Shown piece by piece: positions 1 through 10,775 of a DNA stretch of 64,000 nucleotides. The stretch lies in NCBI RefSeq assembly GCF_963678975.1, contig NC_089272.1, forward strand, positions 58,543,574 to 58,607,573, in the 5' to 3' direction. How positions within the stretch are numbered: position 1 is the first letter of the stretch; every line of letters begins with the position of its first letter. The notes below the pieces were generated by a model. The model worked only from the letters and a program-made list of their open reading frames with translations. It ran no database searches and was not told the DNA's origin. This DNA comes from Dysidea avara. Lineage: Eukaryota > Porifera > Demospongiae > Dictyoceratida > Dysideidae. The translations under genes and the position numbers were made by a program.

Positions 1-531
1 CACAATATTTGTTGTATAATGTATATATGACAAAAGTGTTATAGTGAAAGAATTTGTAGTCACATACGTACGTATGTACATGTTTGAGAATGGTATACTG
101 AAGGCTGAGCTCATATAATGCGGAAGATTACATAAAGATAATACACATGCATGTATTTTCTTTTACAGTGTAGCTTATCAAGTAATGGATAGGAGCATGT
201 GTTATATCTGCCCACAGAGCCATTATATAATGTCTCCCCAAAAGGAAATACAGACAAATCAGAAGCATACACACCTCATTTTTAAATAATGCTAATTATT
301 TCAGGGTTCTATCTATATGTATTGCCAGTAGCACTTTATTTTCAGTAACGCATCACAGCTGGTCACACAGCGAAACTCACTAATAGTTACGAGTTGACAC
401 GATTTCCGTACTTGAAACCTGCCATTTCTCGAGACGAGCTAGACGTACGGATACGAAATAAATTTCGTGATACATTGGATACGCCAATCGTATAAGAATC
501 CGTAACTATTACGGTTTGACATGATAATAAA
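1..531. other. no recognisable gene
   Basis: AT-rich sequence. I see no supported exon, RNA gene or long repeat in it. A few short inverted stretches are present (for example around 450-480), but none is convincing. Confidence 0.5.
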
Positions 532-766
532 ATGGCCGAGGCGACTTTGTCTTCACAAAGCCTAGCTAGGAGTCAAGCGAAATAGAAAGCGACAGTTTTG
601 TGATCACTGCCACAAAGAAGTGTCCAAGTCTACGTATTATCGGCACAAGTTAATGCATACAGAAGACTCGGATCTCGAGGAGGACGCAAGTAGGGAACTT
701 CTGGAATTCCCCGAAAATGGAAACGAAGAGGACTTTGTTGAGATATCTAACATGAGTTATGTGTGA
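532..766 (+). pseudogene. zinc-finger coding fragment, frame broken
   Basis: From about 567 one frame encodes a C-x2-C finger followed by the phrase VSKSTYYRHK, then an acidic stretch (SDLEEDASRELL) ending in EISNM near 755. From memory this N-terminal module (CxxC, STYYRHK) precedes transposon-derived proteins in cnidarian and sponge genomes. An ATG at 532 opens a different frame (MAEATLSSQS) that stops at a TAG around 583, so the natural start seems separated from the finger by a frameshift or an unseen intron. The acidic part could splice out at the GT near 756. No catalytic domain follows before the next gene. I read it as a broken remnant or an unconnected first exon; its function is unknown. 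Confidence 0.35.
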
Positions 767-986
767 GCGTGAGTTATGTGTGAGCGTGAAATTCGTTGTA
801 GAAAGAAAATTGGAGAGGGATGACACGAAATAAGCGCCATCAAAGAAAATTTATACAACTTGAGTTATTTGAACCGCTAAAACAGCCAGCTGTACAGTCC
901 AACCAGCTCGGAAATTGGCTAGTCCTAGAGAGTGGAATCAGAAATCCCAGTGGTCAATTCTTCGAGCATTTTGATTAATTAACACA

Positions 987-3444
987 ATGACCCATTACAA
1001 TACTCGAGGTAAGAAGTCAGCACACATAATTTCTACATATCACTACTTCATATACAGGTATGGATGCCAACCGTGGCACACCTCAGGGTTCAGGTCAGAC
1101 CATTCAATCACGAACTCCACAAGGCCGAGGTAAGAAGTCAGCACACATAATTTCTACATATCACTACTTCATATACAGGTATGGATGCCAACCGTGGCAC
1201 ACCTCAGGGTTCAGGTCGGACCGTTCAATCACAGACTCCACAAGGCCGAGGTAAGAAGTCAGCACACATAATTCCTACATATCACTACTTCATGTACAGG
1301 TATGGATGCCAACCGTGGCACACCTCAGGATCCAGGTCGGACCATTCAATCACAGACTCCACAAGGCCGAGGTAAGAAGTCAGCACACATAATTTCTACA
1401 CAATATTATCATTACTTATATCTAGGTATGGATGCCAACCGTGGCACACCTCAGGGACCAGATCACAGCTTTCAATCACAGACTCCACAAGGCCGAGGTA
1501 AGAAGTCAGCACATGTAATTTCTACATATCACTACTTTATATACAGGTATGGATGCCAACCGTGGCACACTTCAGGATCCAGGTCAGACCATTCAATCAC
1601 AGACTCCACAAGGCCGAGGTAAGAAGTCTGCACACATAATTTCTACACAATATTATCACTACTTATATCTAGGTATGGATGCCAACCGTGGCACACCTCA
1701 GGGACCAGATCACAGCTTTCAATCACAGACTCCACAAGGCCGAGGTGAGAAGTCGCAGACTTAATTTCTGCATATCACTACTTCTCCAATAGATATGGAT
1801 GCCAACCGTGGCACACCTCGAAGATTAGAGCAACAAATTACTTCAAGGACTCGAGGTGAGAAGGCAACAGGCCAAATTTATTCTGTGTGTTACTTGGGTA
1901 CCACTAGGTGTGGATAATAGGAACAGTCATTTGGTTGGATTCTATGCGAGATCTAGACAAGAGCAGCATAGTGAACCTGTGACCTCAGCAATTGAGGGGA
2001 AACTTGACCAGATGGCTGCTATGATGCAAAGTCAGCAGGAAGCACTATCAAAGTTTGCCATGGACAATCAGGCATTGAGGATGACCGTAGAAGCCTTAAA
2101 AGAAGAAGTTGGGTCAATGAGAGAAGAGATAGCAAACTTACAGTCTGCCGGTCAGGAAGATACCACACCAGACGAAGCACTTGCTAGCTCTAATGATGAA
2201 CGTCTCGATACCAATTTGAGTGTAAGTACTACAGTATTCATTAACAGTTAATATTAGAGAAGCTTTTATGTAAGTGCTTAAGTATTAGTTGCTGCATCTT
2301 ACTTGATTGCATCGCCATGTGCAGGTGGATTAATAAACTTTCATTTGTTTATTTACCTTGTGTTGGATTGATACTTCTGCAACCATTATCATGGCTAACT
2401 GATCATATTTGTAGGGAGATGTTAAGAAGCTATATGAAGAATTCGATGCTGATTTTGATTTAGAAGAAAGGTACGAAATAGCAAATGACAACAAATATTG
2501 ATGTAATTAAACCAGGCGCACGCCCACAGCCAGCCGAAGGCCGGTTGTGAGCGCGCACCTGGTTTACTGAACTTGTTTCCCGAAAAACGTGTGTGTGTAC
2601 CTATGTATGTTTGTCTGTACGCACCCACGTGAGCAAACCATTAGCTCAGTGGTAAAAACAGCTTATCCACAACAAGTTAAGGCTAAACAAAGCCTTTAGT
2701 GAACCACCGCACTGGTGAGCTTTGGCTTGAAGGTGGTTTCTTTTCCGAGGTTTAAAACCGGCGCAGCGACTCTCCACAGGCTTCGAGACTGGCTTTCCTA
2801 GTGGGCTGTTCAGGTGTTCTACAACTGAAAAACGCCGTAGTAGGCCTCATAGGCTCCCAGTAGATGCGTATCTCGCCATTCTAAAAGTGGGCGTGACCCG
2901 TACTTACGCAAACGAAAATGAAGAGCAGCCCGGTGGCTTTAGGGTTTGAGAGATTATATTCGTAGAAGACGGTGTACACTAATAAATTGGGGCAGGTAAT
3001 GTTGAGTGATAGCTGGTATTAGCTAGTACAGCAAAGAGAACTTAAATTTTAGTGGCAAATTATGGTGAAGTGCATTTGAAATAGTGCTGAAATAACTATT
3101 CGATAATTTGCTACTAGCATTATTCGATTCGTTAAAGACTGCCCTTCAAATCGCTGAGCATTGTTCTATTGTTGTCTTGTGTTTGTGAGTGTTTTCAATA
3201 ATTATTCTACTTAATCATCTTCCTCAACTGTTAGTCATCCATCTCTAAGCAAATTTAAAAAAATATGAAGGTTAAATCCTGCTTTAGCTTTCACCTGTTA
3301 ATAGAAAGGTGTCTGCAATAAATTAGGGCTATTAACTTAGAGCGATAGCTGATATTAGCTAGTACAGCAGAAAGAACTGAAGTTTTTGTACCTAACTGCA
3401 CTTTAAGCACCACGTGACGTGGAGCATTTATTAGAATACACATG

Positions 3445-3527
<83 letters not shown>

Positions 3528-6500
3528 CGCGCGCGCCAATAGTTTAAAAAGAGCCCCGGTAACAAGGTATTAGTTTGTTTGCATAACTACTGTAAGTTAT
3601 TTGCTACTAGAAACTTATTTAATGATGGTTGAAAATGTAGGAAATGTGGTAAGTCTTCACTCCTTAGTATGTATTGCCAATATGGATCTGGTACCGATAC
3701 CAGTAATATAGGCAGTGATACTACGTAATGTCAGTATTGGTACTTTTCTACTTTAGAGTGATTCTATTTCAAGATCGTCCTGAGAATTGCTGAGCATAGT
3801 TTTAGTGTTGTCTCATCTTCGCCTTGTAGGGATATTCAAAGTTTTGCTTATTCTGTAATTCTGCCGTTCCATTATTCCATATTTTGCCTTTTCTCACCTA
3901 ATTGTTCATTGTCAAGTGACTCAAGTCGTCTTTTCATTGCACTTGAGAACTGCAGAATTTTGGCTCAAATATTTCAAAAGAAATTTACAGTGACCAGCAC
4001 TGAAGTTTTAAAATAAATCATCTTCCTCTATAATTCAAGGTTGTTTTAAGTAAATTCTGCATCGTGATTTTCTGAATGATTGGGGTTATAATTATGATTG
4101 ACCAGCCAACATTTTGGCTGCATTGAAGTAAGAGCAATGTCACCAGGTGATATTTGTACCTTCATGAGACTACACCTAATTGAGACTACAGTACGCATAG
4201 TATGCTTTAAAGTTTTGTCGCTAATGAGGTACTTAGACCCTTTATTTACATATTACTAAATTGGTCAGCTTTTAGCAACTCTTGCTGTATATACTTTAAA
4301 AATTGATGGAACATGTACATATAGTTTTTTTGTTTAAAATCTGGGATTTGCAAGGCATACTGGTATATATTGTTTGAGTCATGTAACGTAGTACACATTA
4401 CATATTTTATTTACATATATAGATGTTGGTTATTAATATTAGAGGCAGTTCATCGTTACTATGAATCCCGTAGACGAAAGCTAGTTACTGATGTGAGGCC
4501 TGACAGGGTGGCTATTAAAGAAGCCAATGACAGAACACCAAAGTGAGGAGCAGGCAGAAAGCGGTTAGTTTTCTTTTGGTGCATCAATAAATTTCAATAT
4601 TGTGGAAACAGTTGTATGATCGTCGCAAGAAGCTATGCGCGACGAAAGAAGAATAGAAAAGATGGAGAGAAATCATACCAGCCTATATGACTGAAGAGAG
4701 TGATGACGATGAAGGCTCTTACAGAACACATTCACCATCGTGGCGATCTACTGGTTAGTTACATTACATGAATGGTATTTCTTACAACAAGGCTGATTTT
4801 ATGGTCTCCCTGATAGAACTAGAAGACTTCATTCAAGAGCTGGATCAAAGGTGGACAGTGAAAAGTGTATTGAAGAAGCCCAGAGTAGTGTCTACTCCAC
4901 TAGTGTGTGAGGCCCCGAGGGGAGCTCCAGCTTGGGCAGTGAGAGCACGGTCAATAAGTCCTACTGTGTGTTAACTTATAATTAGTATAGTGTAACAGAT
5001 GATACATTTTAGGTAACAACTGCTTATCATGATGCACCACCAAATGGTCACCAGTTGCAATCCTCCTATACTGAAGTGGAACAGGTGTGTACACAGCTAA
5101 GCTGTATCATTTGTGATTTTATTTTGACCACTACAGGTTGAAGATCCAGCTGTTGCTAGTGGTGGTACAGGTCATGATCAGATGCACGCAGCTTATGATT
5201 CTGAGGTACGTACTACGTATGACATAGCAAATACCTCTTCTGATGGCTATTATCTATTTTCAGAGCCTCACACACTATCCTCTGCCGCAAGATGATTATT
5301 CAGATGTATGTGTGTACAGTATAAAAGTTCATATGTTTAGTTTAGCTGCACATTGCAAAGGGCTATTCACCTTCACCGGGCTATTGACCTTCACCGTACT
5401 ATGCTCGCAACATACAGCCTCCACAAGACCAGTACTATCTTCAGGTAAATTAACCTACAAAATCTTCCGTGTGATGTACCTTAACTGGTTGTATTACAGT
5501 TCAGTCAACGACCAGATAACAATGATCATTGCATTAACGTAAGTGTCAAAGTGTCGATTAGGCTTACATTTACATATTATTGATTTTGTAGTGCTATGAA
5601 GAATCATTGCCATCACAGCAGGTGAGTTGTTTGTGTATAATTTGTCATTACTGTAAATAATAAGCATTGCATACTGAATATTGGGTTATTTCAATGGGAT
5701 TGCTTTATACACTACCATCATGTTAACGTTTGAGAAGAAAGTTTGTTGATTGATACTTTGGCAATACAACAGCAAATCTAGGGTGTTTTGCTTGAAATGT
5801 TAAGATTGAGTTTGTGTGGTAAAAGCTTGGCTACATCCATACATTATTGATATGTGACCAAAAGCACAGCTAGTTTTGCAATTTTCTGAAACTTTTTATA
5901 ATAACTTCTTGGTTATATATAGAGAAAAACCGATGGCCTGGGATGTCCAAAGTTTTAGCCTTAGTTTTAGAAAGCAGCATTAGAGTGAAATAATGAATTT
6001 GTACATGTCTACAGTATGTGAAAAATAAGCCACAGAAGGTAACGTTGTGTAATCCATCATAACTCATGAAGGAATTGAAGCAAGCCGCTAGGACTTGGCT
6101 CCTTTCTTCCTTATGAAATTGAACACCTAGTAAGGTGTAGTGGCTGGGCGTCCTGCATGGTATTGGAAACCTTACAACTATGAAGGCAGTTGATAGCCCA
6201 CAAATATGCATCATAAGTTGGCCTATGGGACGTGCCTTGTACAAGTGTAGCCACAACCGTGTTGTTAATCCTTATTGTAGTACCTTTGTAACCATTTTCC
6301 ACTTATGCTAGCGGTTTGGGTGAATTTAGCAGTAGCTTGAAAGAAACGTCCAGCCCGCTATTTGAGACATTGTACAAAATTATATGTATATGCTAAATTA
6401 TTTATTTTTCCTTAGGGTCAGTATGCTACACCTCCAAATCTTGTAAGTAAATTTTTTGCTGTTGAAATAAGTGGTTATTTGGTGCATATTTCTAGGTACA

Positions 6501-6552
6501 CCAAGTTGATTTGGCTGATCCAGTGGATGCCGTATTTGAAGATTCAGACTAA
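987..6552 (+). CDS. multi-exon gene: repeated mini-exons, coiled coil, basic domain, micro-exon tail
   Basis: Inferred exons: 987-1008, 1058-1129, 1179-1250, 1300-1371, 1426-1497, 1547-1618, 1673-1744, 1793-1855, 1908-2221, 2415-2470, 4423-4563, 4612-4753, 4817-4965, 5013-5084, 5137-5205, 5264-5305, 5418-5444, 5500-5538, 5592-5621, 6416-6442, 6496-6552. All have GT/AG ends, and phases match throughout except at exon 11. The product would be about 560 aa: seven copies of a MDANRGTPQ module (the last shortened), a coiled coil (IEGKLDQMAAMM to EEIANLQ), a basic domain (HRYYESRRRKL, LYDRRKKL, TEESDDDE, PWR-like WRS, FIQELDQR, GAPAWAV), then a P/Q/Y-rich tail ending FEDSD. The basic domain resembles an uncharacterised metazoan family, perhaps C14orf93-like (from memory). 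Defects are a 1-nt frameshift near 4,540 and a TAG at 4,654-4,656, so this allele may be inactive. The ATG at 987 is chosen because it is in frame with the repeat exons; upstream exons are possible. Confidence 0.6.
1009..1855 (+). repeat. tandem exon-intron repeat (72-nt exon + 47-54-nt intron)
   Basis: About seven units of 119-126 bp. Each holds a phase-1 symmetric 72-nt exon (24 codons; the last is 63 nt) and a complete intron starting GTAAGAAGTCAGCAC. Introns come in two kinds, one ending TTCATATACAG and one ending TTATATCTAG. They alternate at 1372-1672, and the exons at 1426 and 1673 are near identical, showing a recent duplication of a two-unit block (~247 bp). Confidence 0.9.
2512..2960 (+). 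repeat. SINE-like repeat with tRNA-type promoter boxes
   Basis: It lies in the 1.95-kb intron after 2,470. TAGCTCAGTGG at about 2,642 is a perfect fit to the pol III A box. A weaker B-box-like GGTTTAAAACC follows near 2,750. The segment starts with a GC-rich hairpin-like stretch at 2,513-2,560 (GCCGAAGGCCGG). No cloverleaf can be folded, so this is not a tRNA gene. It could be a tRNA-derived SINE; the copy number cannot be seen from one window. Confidence 0.35.
3449..3525. repeat. (GT)n microsatellite
   Basis: About 38 uninterrupted GT dinucleotides inside the long intron of the repeat-exon gene, followed by GCGCGCGC. Confidence 0.95.
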
Positions 6553-6663
6553 CATTTTATTTCTTTTTAATGCACGGAAAATGTAATATCTAGTATACGG
6601 AAAATTTAATATACCTATACGGAAAATGGCTAGTTTTACGGGATCTAGTTTTACTGGGACGAA

Positions 6664-6790
6664 GTTCAGCATGCTTTGATACTACCGCGACGGTGTTGCT
6701 GGGTGTTAATAGAGGACTGCTGATACGGCAAAGGATGCTTTGATACTACCGCGACGGAGGTACTGGGTGTTGATAGAGAGCTACTGTTAC
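6664..6790. repeat. two-copy ~65-bp direct repeat
   Basis: The phrase GCTTTGATACTACCGCGACGG occurs near 6,673 and 6,738 (one base changed in its context), and each copy is followed by a variant of TGCTGGGTGTTAATAGAG. It lies just 3' of the repeat-exon gene. No coding function is visible. Confidence 0.7.
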
Positions 6791-7039
6791 GGTGCCAGAC
6801 AGAATTCCGTCTCCAAGAAATGGTCCCACGACGAAGCAAGACGACTGATGATACGAAATCTGATACGAACGCTGTATCCACTCGTAACCAATCCACGACG
6901 GTATGTTATACGTACAAGGACAAGGTCGTCATAGACTACCAGTTTCGCTGTGTCAACTTATATGACAAAACAAAGCTGCATGGCACGAATCTTGTCACAC
7001 TAAGTAGTCCAAAAGAGAAATATGGAGCCAGAAATTGCA

Positions 7040-8600
7040 GAAAGTAGAAAGCAGAAATTGCAGAAAATGATATGCATAGTGACCCTCCTAATTTTGTTGG
7101 TGTCAAGTTGCTTGATGGAGCTGCTGTGGTGCACCTACTTCCCACTGGCAATGTTTTGACTTTTTGATGAATATGCAGATCAAATATTTCTTCCACATAT
7201 ATCAGAACATTGGAAAGTTGTGCTGCACGAGTTGATGCTATATGGGACACGTGTATATCCAGAAGCATCAAAGAACCAACGAGAGAGAAATGCAGCAAAG
7301 GAATCAAGAGAAAAATGAATGGAAAATATAAACTACCTGAAAAAGGGTCAATTTCTTGAGAGACTCTACAAAAACAAGAGTTATTCGCATTTCTTTGCAA
7401 CCAAGTTGCAGCAATGAAATATCCAAACAACAAAGAAATTGTCATCACTAATGAATGATATGGATGGAAGCAACAGGTCTATGGCTCCAATTTAGTGCTG
7501 AGCGGTATAGAAAAATAGCAAACAGTATACCTTCCATAAAAAGTATCACAATATTACAAAACATCACAGTATTAATGTAAAAGTTAACTACCATTTACCT
7601 CAACAAAAGCACCAAATACCCATGGTAGCTCAGCAAACCTCAGGTACAAATTACCACAAACAAACTTGTTTACATAGTTTGGTTAGCTGACTACATCAGC
7701 ACCTGCCTACAAACATTGTCACATGTCTGGTTACCTTCTAAATATGGGATGAAACAAGCCCACAGGGAGGCCATAATTCCCAGACAGTATGGTGGTATTA
7801 AAAAAAACAGGCAGTATTAAAACTAGTATGACTTGATTACTAACAATACCAGTATATCGCCCAGCTCTAGGCTCCATGTAATCATGAAAAATCAAAGCTG
7901 ACACTAGGCTTATATATATAGTGCACTTGAATGATGCAATTATACATGGCTGCTGTGACTGTTGGATCCGCACTGTTGACACCGATGTAATAATAATTAT
8001 CCTAGGTTAATTCCACTACTTAAAATCTATATCATTGCATCAAAATGTTAATATCTGGATACCATTAGTGGCAGGGAAATAATTCATACTGTCGAAAAAG
8101 TATTAGACTGTTTGGGAAGACAAAAATCACTGGCCCTTCCTGTGTTTCACAACTTTACTGGATGTGACACTTCTGAATTCCACGGGCATGGAAAGAAGTC
8201 TGCATAGGAAGATGAAACTGCTTTGATGACGTGACTCAAGCTTTTTCCTACGTGGCACTTCATCCTGATGTTGAATTAAATGCTGAGTGCTAATTTCTAA
8301 CTCCTTGAATGTTTTACTGCTATTATATATGATAAAACAACTCAACTTCAGTGTGTGAATGAAGCAAGGCAGGAATGGAAAGACTTCCTCCAACCAAGGA
8401 TTCTCTCCTGCAGCATGCAAAGCATGGCAGGAATATGATGCACCTCAGAACAGGCTTATCAAATTGTTCCATTACCAGAAGGATGGAGATGGACGCTTGA
8501 GGAGAACGTATGGAATGCTGTGTGTAGCACCATACCAACTGCTGCAAAAGCATGCAATGTTGCTGTAAGAGTAAAATGCAAAAAGGAGATGTATTCACCT
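7040..8600 (+). pseudogene. decayed transposon-derived gene (FTGCDT family)
   Basis: Pieces of one protein appear in order in changing frames: FVGVKLLDGAAVVHLLPTG and DEYADQIFLPHI (7,090-7,210); ERLYKNKSYSHFFATKLQQ (~7,355-7,415); ADTRLI..HLNDA and IRTVDTDVI (7,895-8,000); LPVFHNFTGCDT and GHGKKSA (8,130-8,200); IIYDKT, VNEARQ (8,320-8,370); then an alanine/glutamine-rich end near 8,570. I recognise this order (LLDGAAVVHLL, DEYAxxxFxPHI, EADTRxxxH, TVDTDV, FTGCDT, YDxTS..VNEAR) from a widespread uncharacterised family in cnidarian and sponge genomes. Several stops (near 7,161 and 8,202) and frameshifts show it is dead, and a MITE splits it at 7,493-7,869. There is no claim about its original enzymatic role. 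Confidence 0.65.
7493..7869. mobile_element. hAT-type MITE
   Basis: The left end TAGTGCTGAGCGGTATA and the right end (reverse complement TAGAGCTGGGCGATATA) are imperfect inverted repeats. The flanks GGCTCCAA and GGCTCCAT form an 8-bp target duplication with one mismatch (two extra T on the left), as hAT elements make. It has no coding capacity and sits inside the FTGCDT pseudogene, so it arrived later. Related copies are at 58,262 and 61,571. Confidence 0.7.
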
Positions 8601-8759
8601 TTGCAGTCACAAATATGACACAGCAGAATGACATTAAACCCCAATGATTATTAAATCTGACTGTAGTATTAGAGTAGTTGTAATAGTAGGGATTTCCAAC
8701 TAAATTAAAAAGTTTACATTCCTTAAATTCTTTGGTATGGCAAATATTGTGCATTCTTT

Positions 8760-10366
8760 TAGAATCATTTTAGTGCAAACCTCACCTCAATCGGTGGTTC
8801 CAATCAAGAGATACAAGCAAAAGAAGTCGGTAGAGCGGTGATTTTTGTGTACGACATTTTTAGGACTTTTCTCTACATTAGCATGGCACCAGGCATAATA
8901 TCCAAAGTGCCATAGCTTTTAACAGGAATCTCTTAATGACATGAAATTTTCACCACGTAACCATTCAATGTAGTAAAATGCATGAGATAAGTAAAACCTT
9001 TCTAAAGTGACCGATTCTCTGTAGAATGACCAGTTGTAATATTTAATGGTTGAGTCAGTAATTTGCTAAGAATAATGCATCCTGTCACACAATATCACTA
9101 GTTAATTATCTCTAAATGTAAGTGGGGTACCTGTGTATAATTAATACTGCACAGAATATGACCTTTGGCATCACAGGTCATAGTTAACAATTACTTTGTA
9201 AAAACATGACAATCAGATTGCAACATACATGATCAGTAATGTTCAGTACTATGGTAAGGTAGCATTTTTTAGATACTACTTCATTTTATGTGACACTAAA
9301 TGTATGGATAATACAAATTATTATATAATATGATGACATCACTACTTAATAAAGAACAACAATAAGCTGTTTCTGACAAGAATTACAACCATTGCAGCTG
9401 CAAAATAATTAACAATAACAGCAGTAGTACATCAGAATATCACAACAGGTAGTTGAGAAGCTTTACAAGGTATGTATCATGTGCCTAACATTGATTTTTT
9501 TAAAAGTTATGCATGATGTTGCATGCTATAAAGCTATTCCTCACAACACAACAAACTGCTTACTGTTAAATTATACTTGGACTGATGCGGATGGGTGTCT
9601 TGAACACCAGGGTGGTTGTTACGCAGAATTCTTAACAGTCCTAGATGGTGGTATACCTTTTTACATGACATATTTTCGTCGTGAGCGACCGGAAAACGTC
9701 TCTTCACCAAAAAAACGGATGGTAAATTCAAAATCAGCGTGTCCACTTTGCCCAGGATGACTTCTTTCAGCCTCACAGGCCACAGAAACTCGCGGAAAAC
9801 TCGATAACTTTTGACAAGTGGTGCCGTAAAATCCCGTACTTTCCCATACATTACGTCGTACAGATTTTTTTGTATGGGCTTCCTATGGGGAATTTTAATT
9901 TTAGAACTTTGATTTTGCGTATTTCAATAAATACTTGGTGAAATTTAATTCGGCAAAGTGCATTACGAAATACGAAGCATTGGCTATCACGTACTAGAAC
10001 AGCAGCTCGTAAAACATTTATTGAATAGTTGTATTTTGATTAGCAAAAGTATGTGTGAAAAATCAGGAGGTTGGAAATCGCTAGTAATAGACACAAAATA
10101 CTATCTTGCACAGATAAAAATTTACCCTTAGATGACATAATTTATAATCTATTATCATCATAAACGCTCTAAATTATATTATAGTTTTAAGTTAATATTC
10201 AAAAATATAAAATTAGAAAAATGCATATTTTCTGGGCTTGAACGGCTTCCTAGAAGGCATGGATGAGGTGGCTCCTATCAAAAATTTTAATCTAGCATCA
10301 AAAGGAACTCACAGAAAAAAATGGTGCTTTTGTCAGTCGTGTCCACATTTTCATGCTAAGAAACCA
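8760..10366. other. no supported gene
   Basis: AT-rich. The longest open frames (9,479-9,760 + and 9,534-9,851 -) overlap each other, lack recognisable motifs and lack splice context. I see no RNA gene or tandem repeat. Confidence 0.4.
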
Positions 10367-10621
10367 CTAATACCACCACCGTGGGACAATAAAAACACTC
10401 ACCAGGTCAGCAAACTTGTTCATCTCCACTTGAAAGCTGTGACCCTCGCTGTTGTGTCGCTGCACGAAACGCCAGTTGTCTTCCCACACTAGACGGCGTA
10501 CGGACTCAGTGGCTTCGTCTTCATACGATTTATCGTGCTGTGACTTCCACAATTCCCAGTCATCGTCCAGTGTGGCAATCGTAGCGCCAATAACGGTAGC
10601 AAGTGCCATCAAAAGTTTCAT
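10367..10621 (-). CDS. papain-family cysteine protease, first exon only
   Basis: ATG at 10,621. The frame gives a signal peptide (KLLMALATVIGATIA) and then the I29 inhibitor propeptide: DDDWELWKSQHDKSYEDEA, RRLVWEDNWRFVQRHN and FQVEMNKFADL. This matches the ERFNIN/GNFD-type pro-region of cathepsin L-like enzymes, which keeps the protease inactive in transit to lysosome or secretion. A good donor (GACCTG|gtgagtg) follows near 10,392; reading beyond it (VSVFIVPRWWY) is intronic. The mature protease exons with the catalytic Cys, His and Asn are not found downstream on the minus strand as far as I can see. Either they lie beyond repeats at lower coordinates or the gene is truncated. The inverted-repeat element E1 begins about 155 bp upstream of the ATG. 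Confidence 0.7.
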   Translation of the reverse strand: MKLLMALATVIGATIATLDDDWELWKSQHDKSYEDEATESVRRLVWEDNWRFVQRHNSEGHSFQVEMNKFADLVSVFIVPRWWY

Positions 10622-10728
10622 AACTGAAACACACAGGCAACAAAACTAAGCCACAGCTAGACTGAAGTGTGAGTCTGATACCAACAGGAATCCAACGCTG
10701 GTCTCTGAGTCCTCGCAGACTTCCTGGA

Positions 10729-10764
10729 TGCGCTTATAAATTGATTGGAGATTATAAGCGCCCT
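10729..10764. repeat. short hairpin, GCGCTTATAA arms
   Basis: GCGCTTATAA and TTATAAGCGC are separated by ~12 bases. The same core occurs in the terminal repeats of the 42.5-kb transposon and in the 34,883 MITE, so this may be a decayed relative. Confidence 0.45.
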
Positions 10765-10775
10765 TTTACTTTAGG

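Noticed and set aside
1060-1764. Overlapping ORFs of 64-106 aa across the exon repeats
   Set aside because: They read through introns; splice sites give one continuous phase-consistent frame instead.
1058-1855. CRISPR-like array
   Set aside because: Regular ~121-bp periodicity, but the whole unit is repeated, with no unique spacers, and the units have exon/intron structure in a eukaryote.
2635-2760. Possible tRNA gene
   Set aside because: A-box-like text is present, but no acceptor or anticodon stem can be formed and the B box is poor; kept only as SINE-like.
8323-8754. Minus-strand ORF of 143 aa
   Set aside because: Antisense to the FTGCDT-family pseudogene, with no motif.
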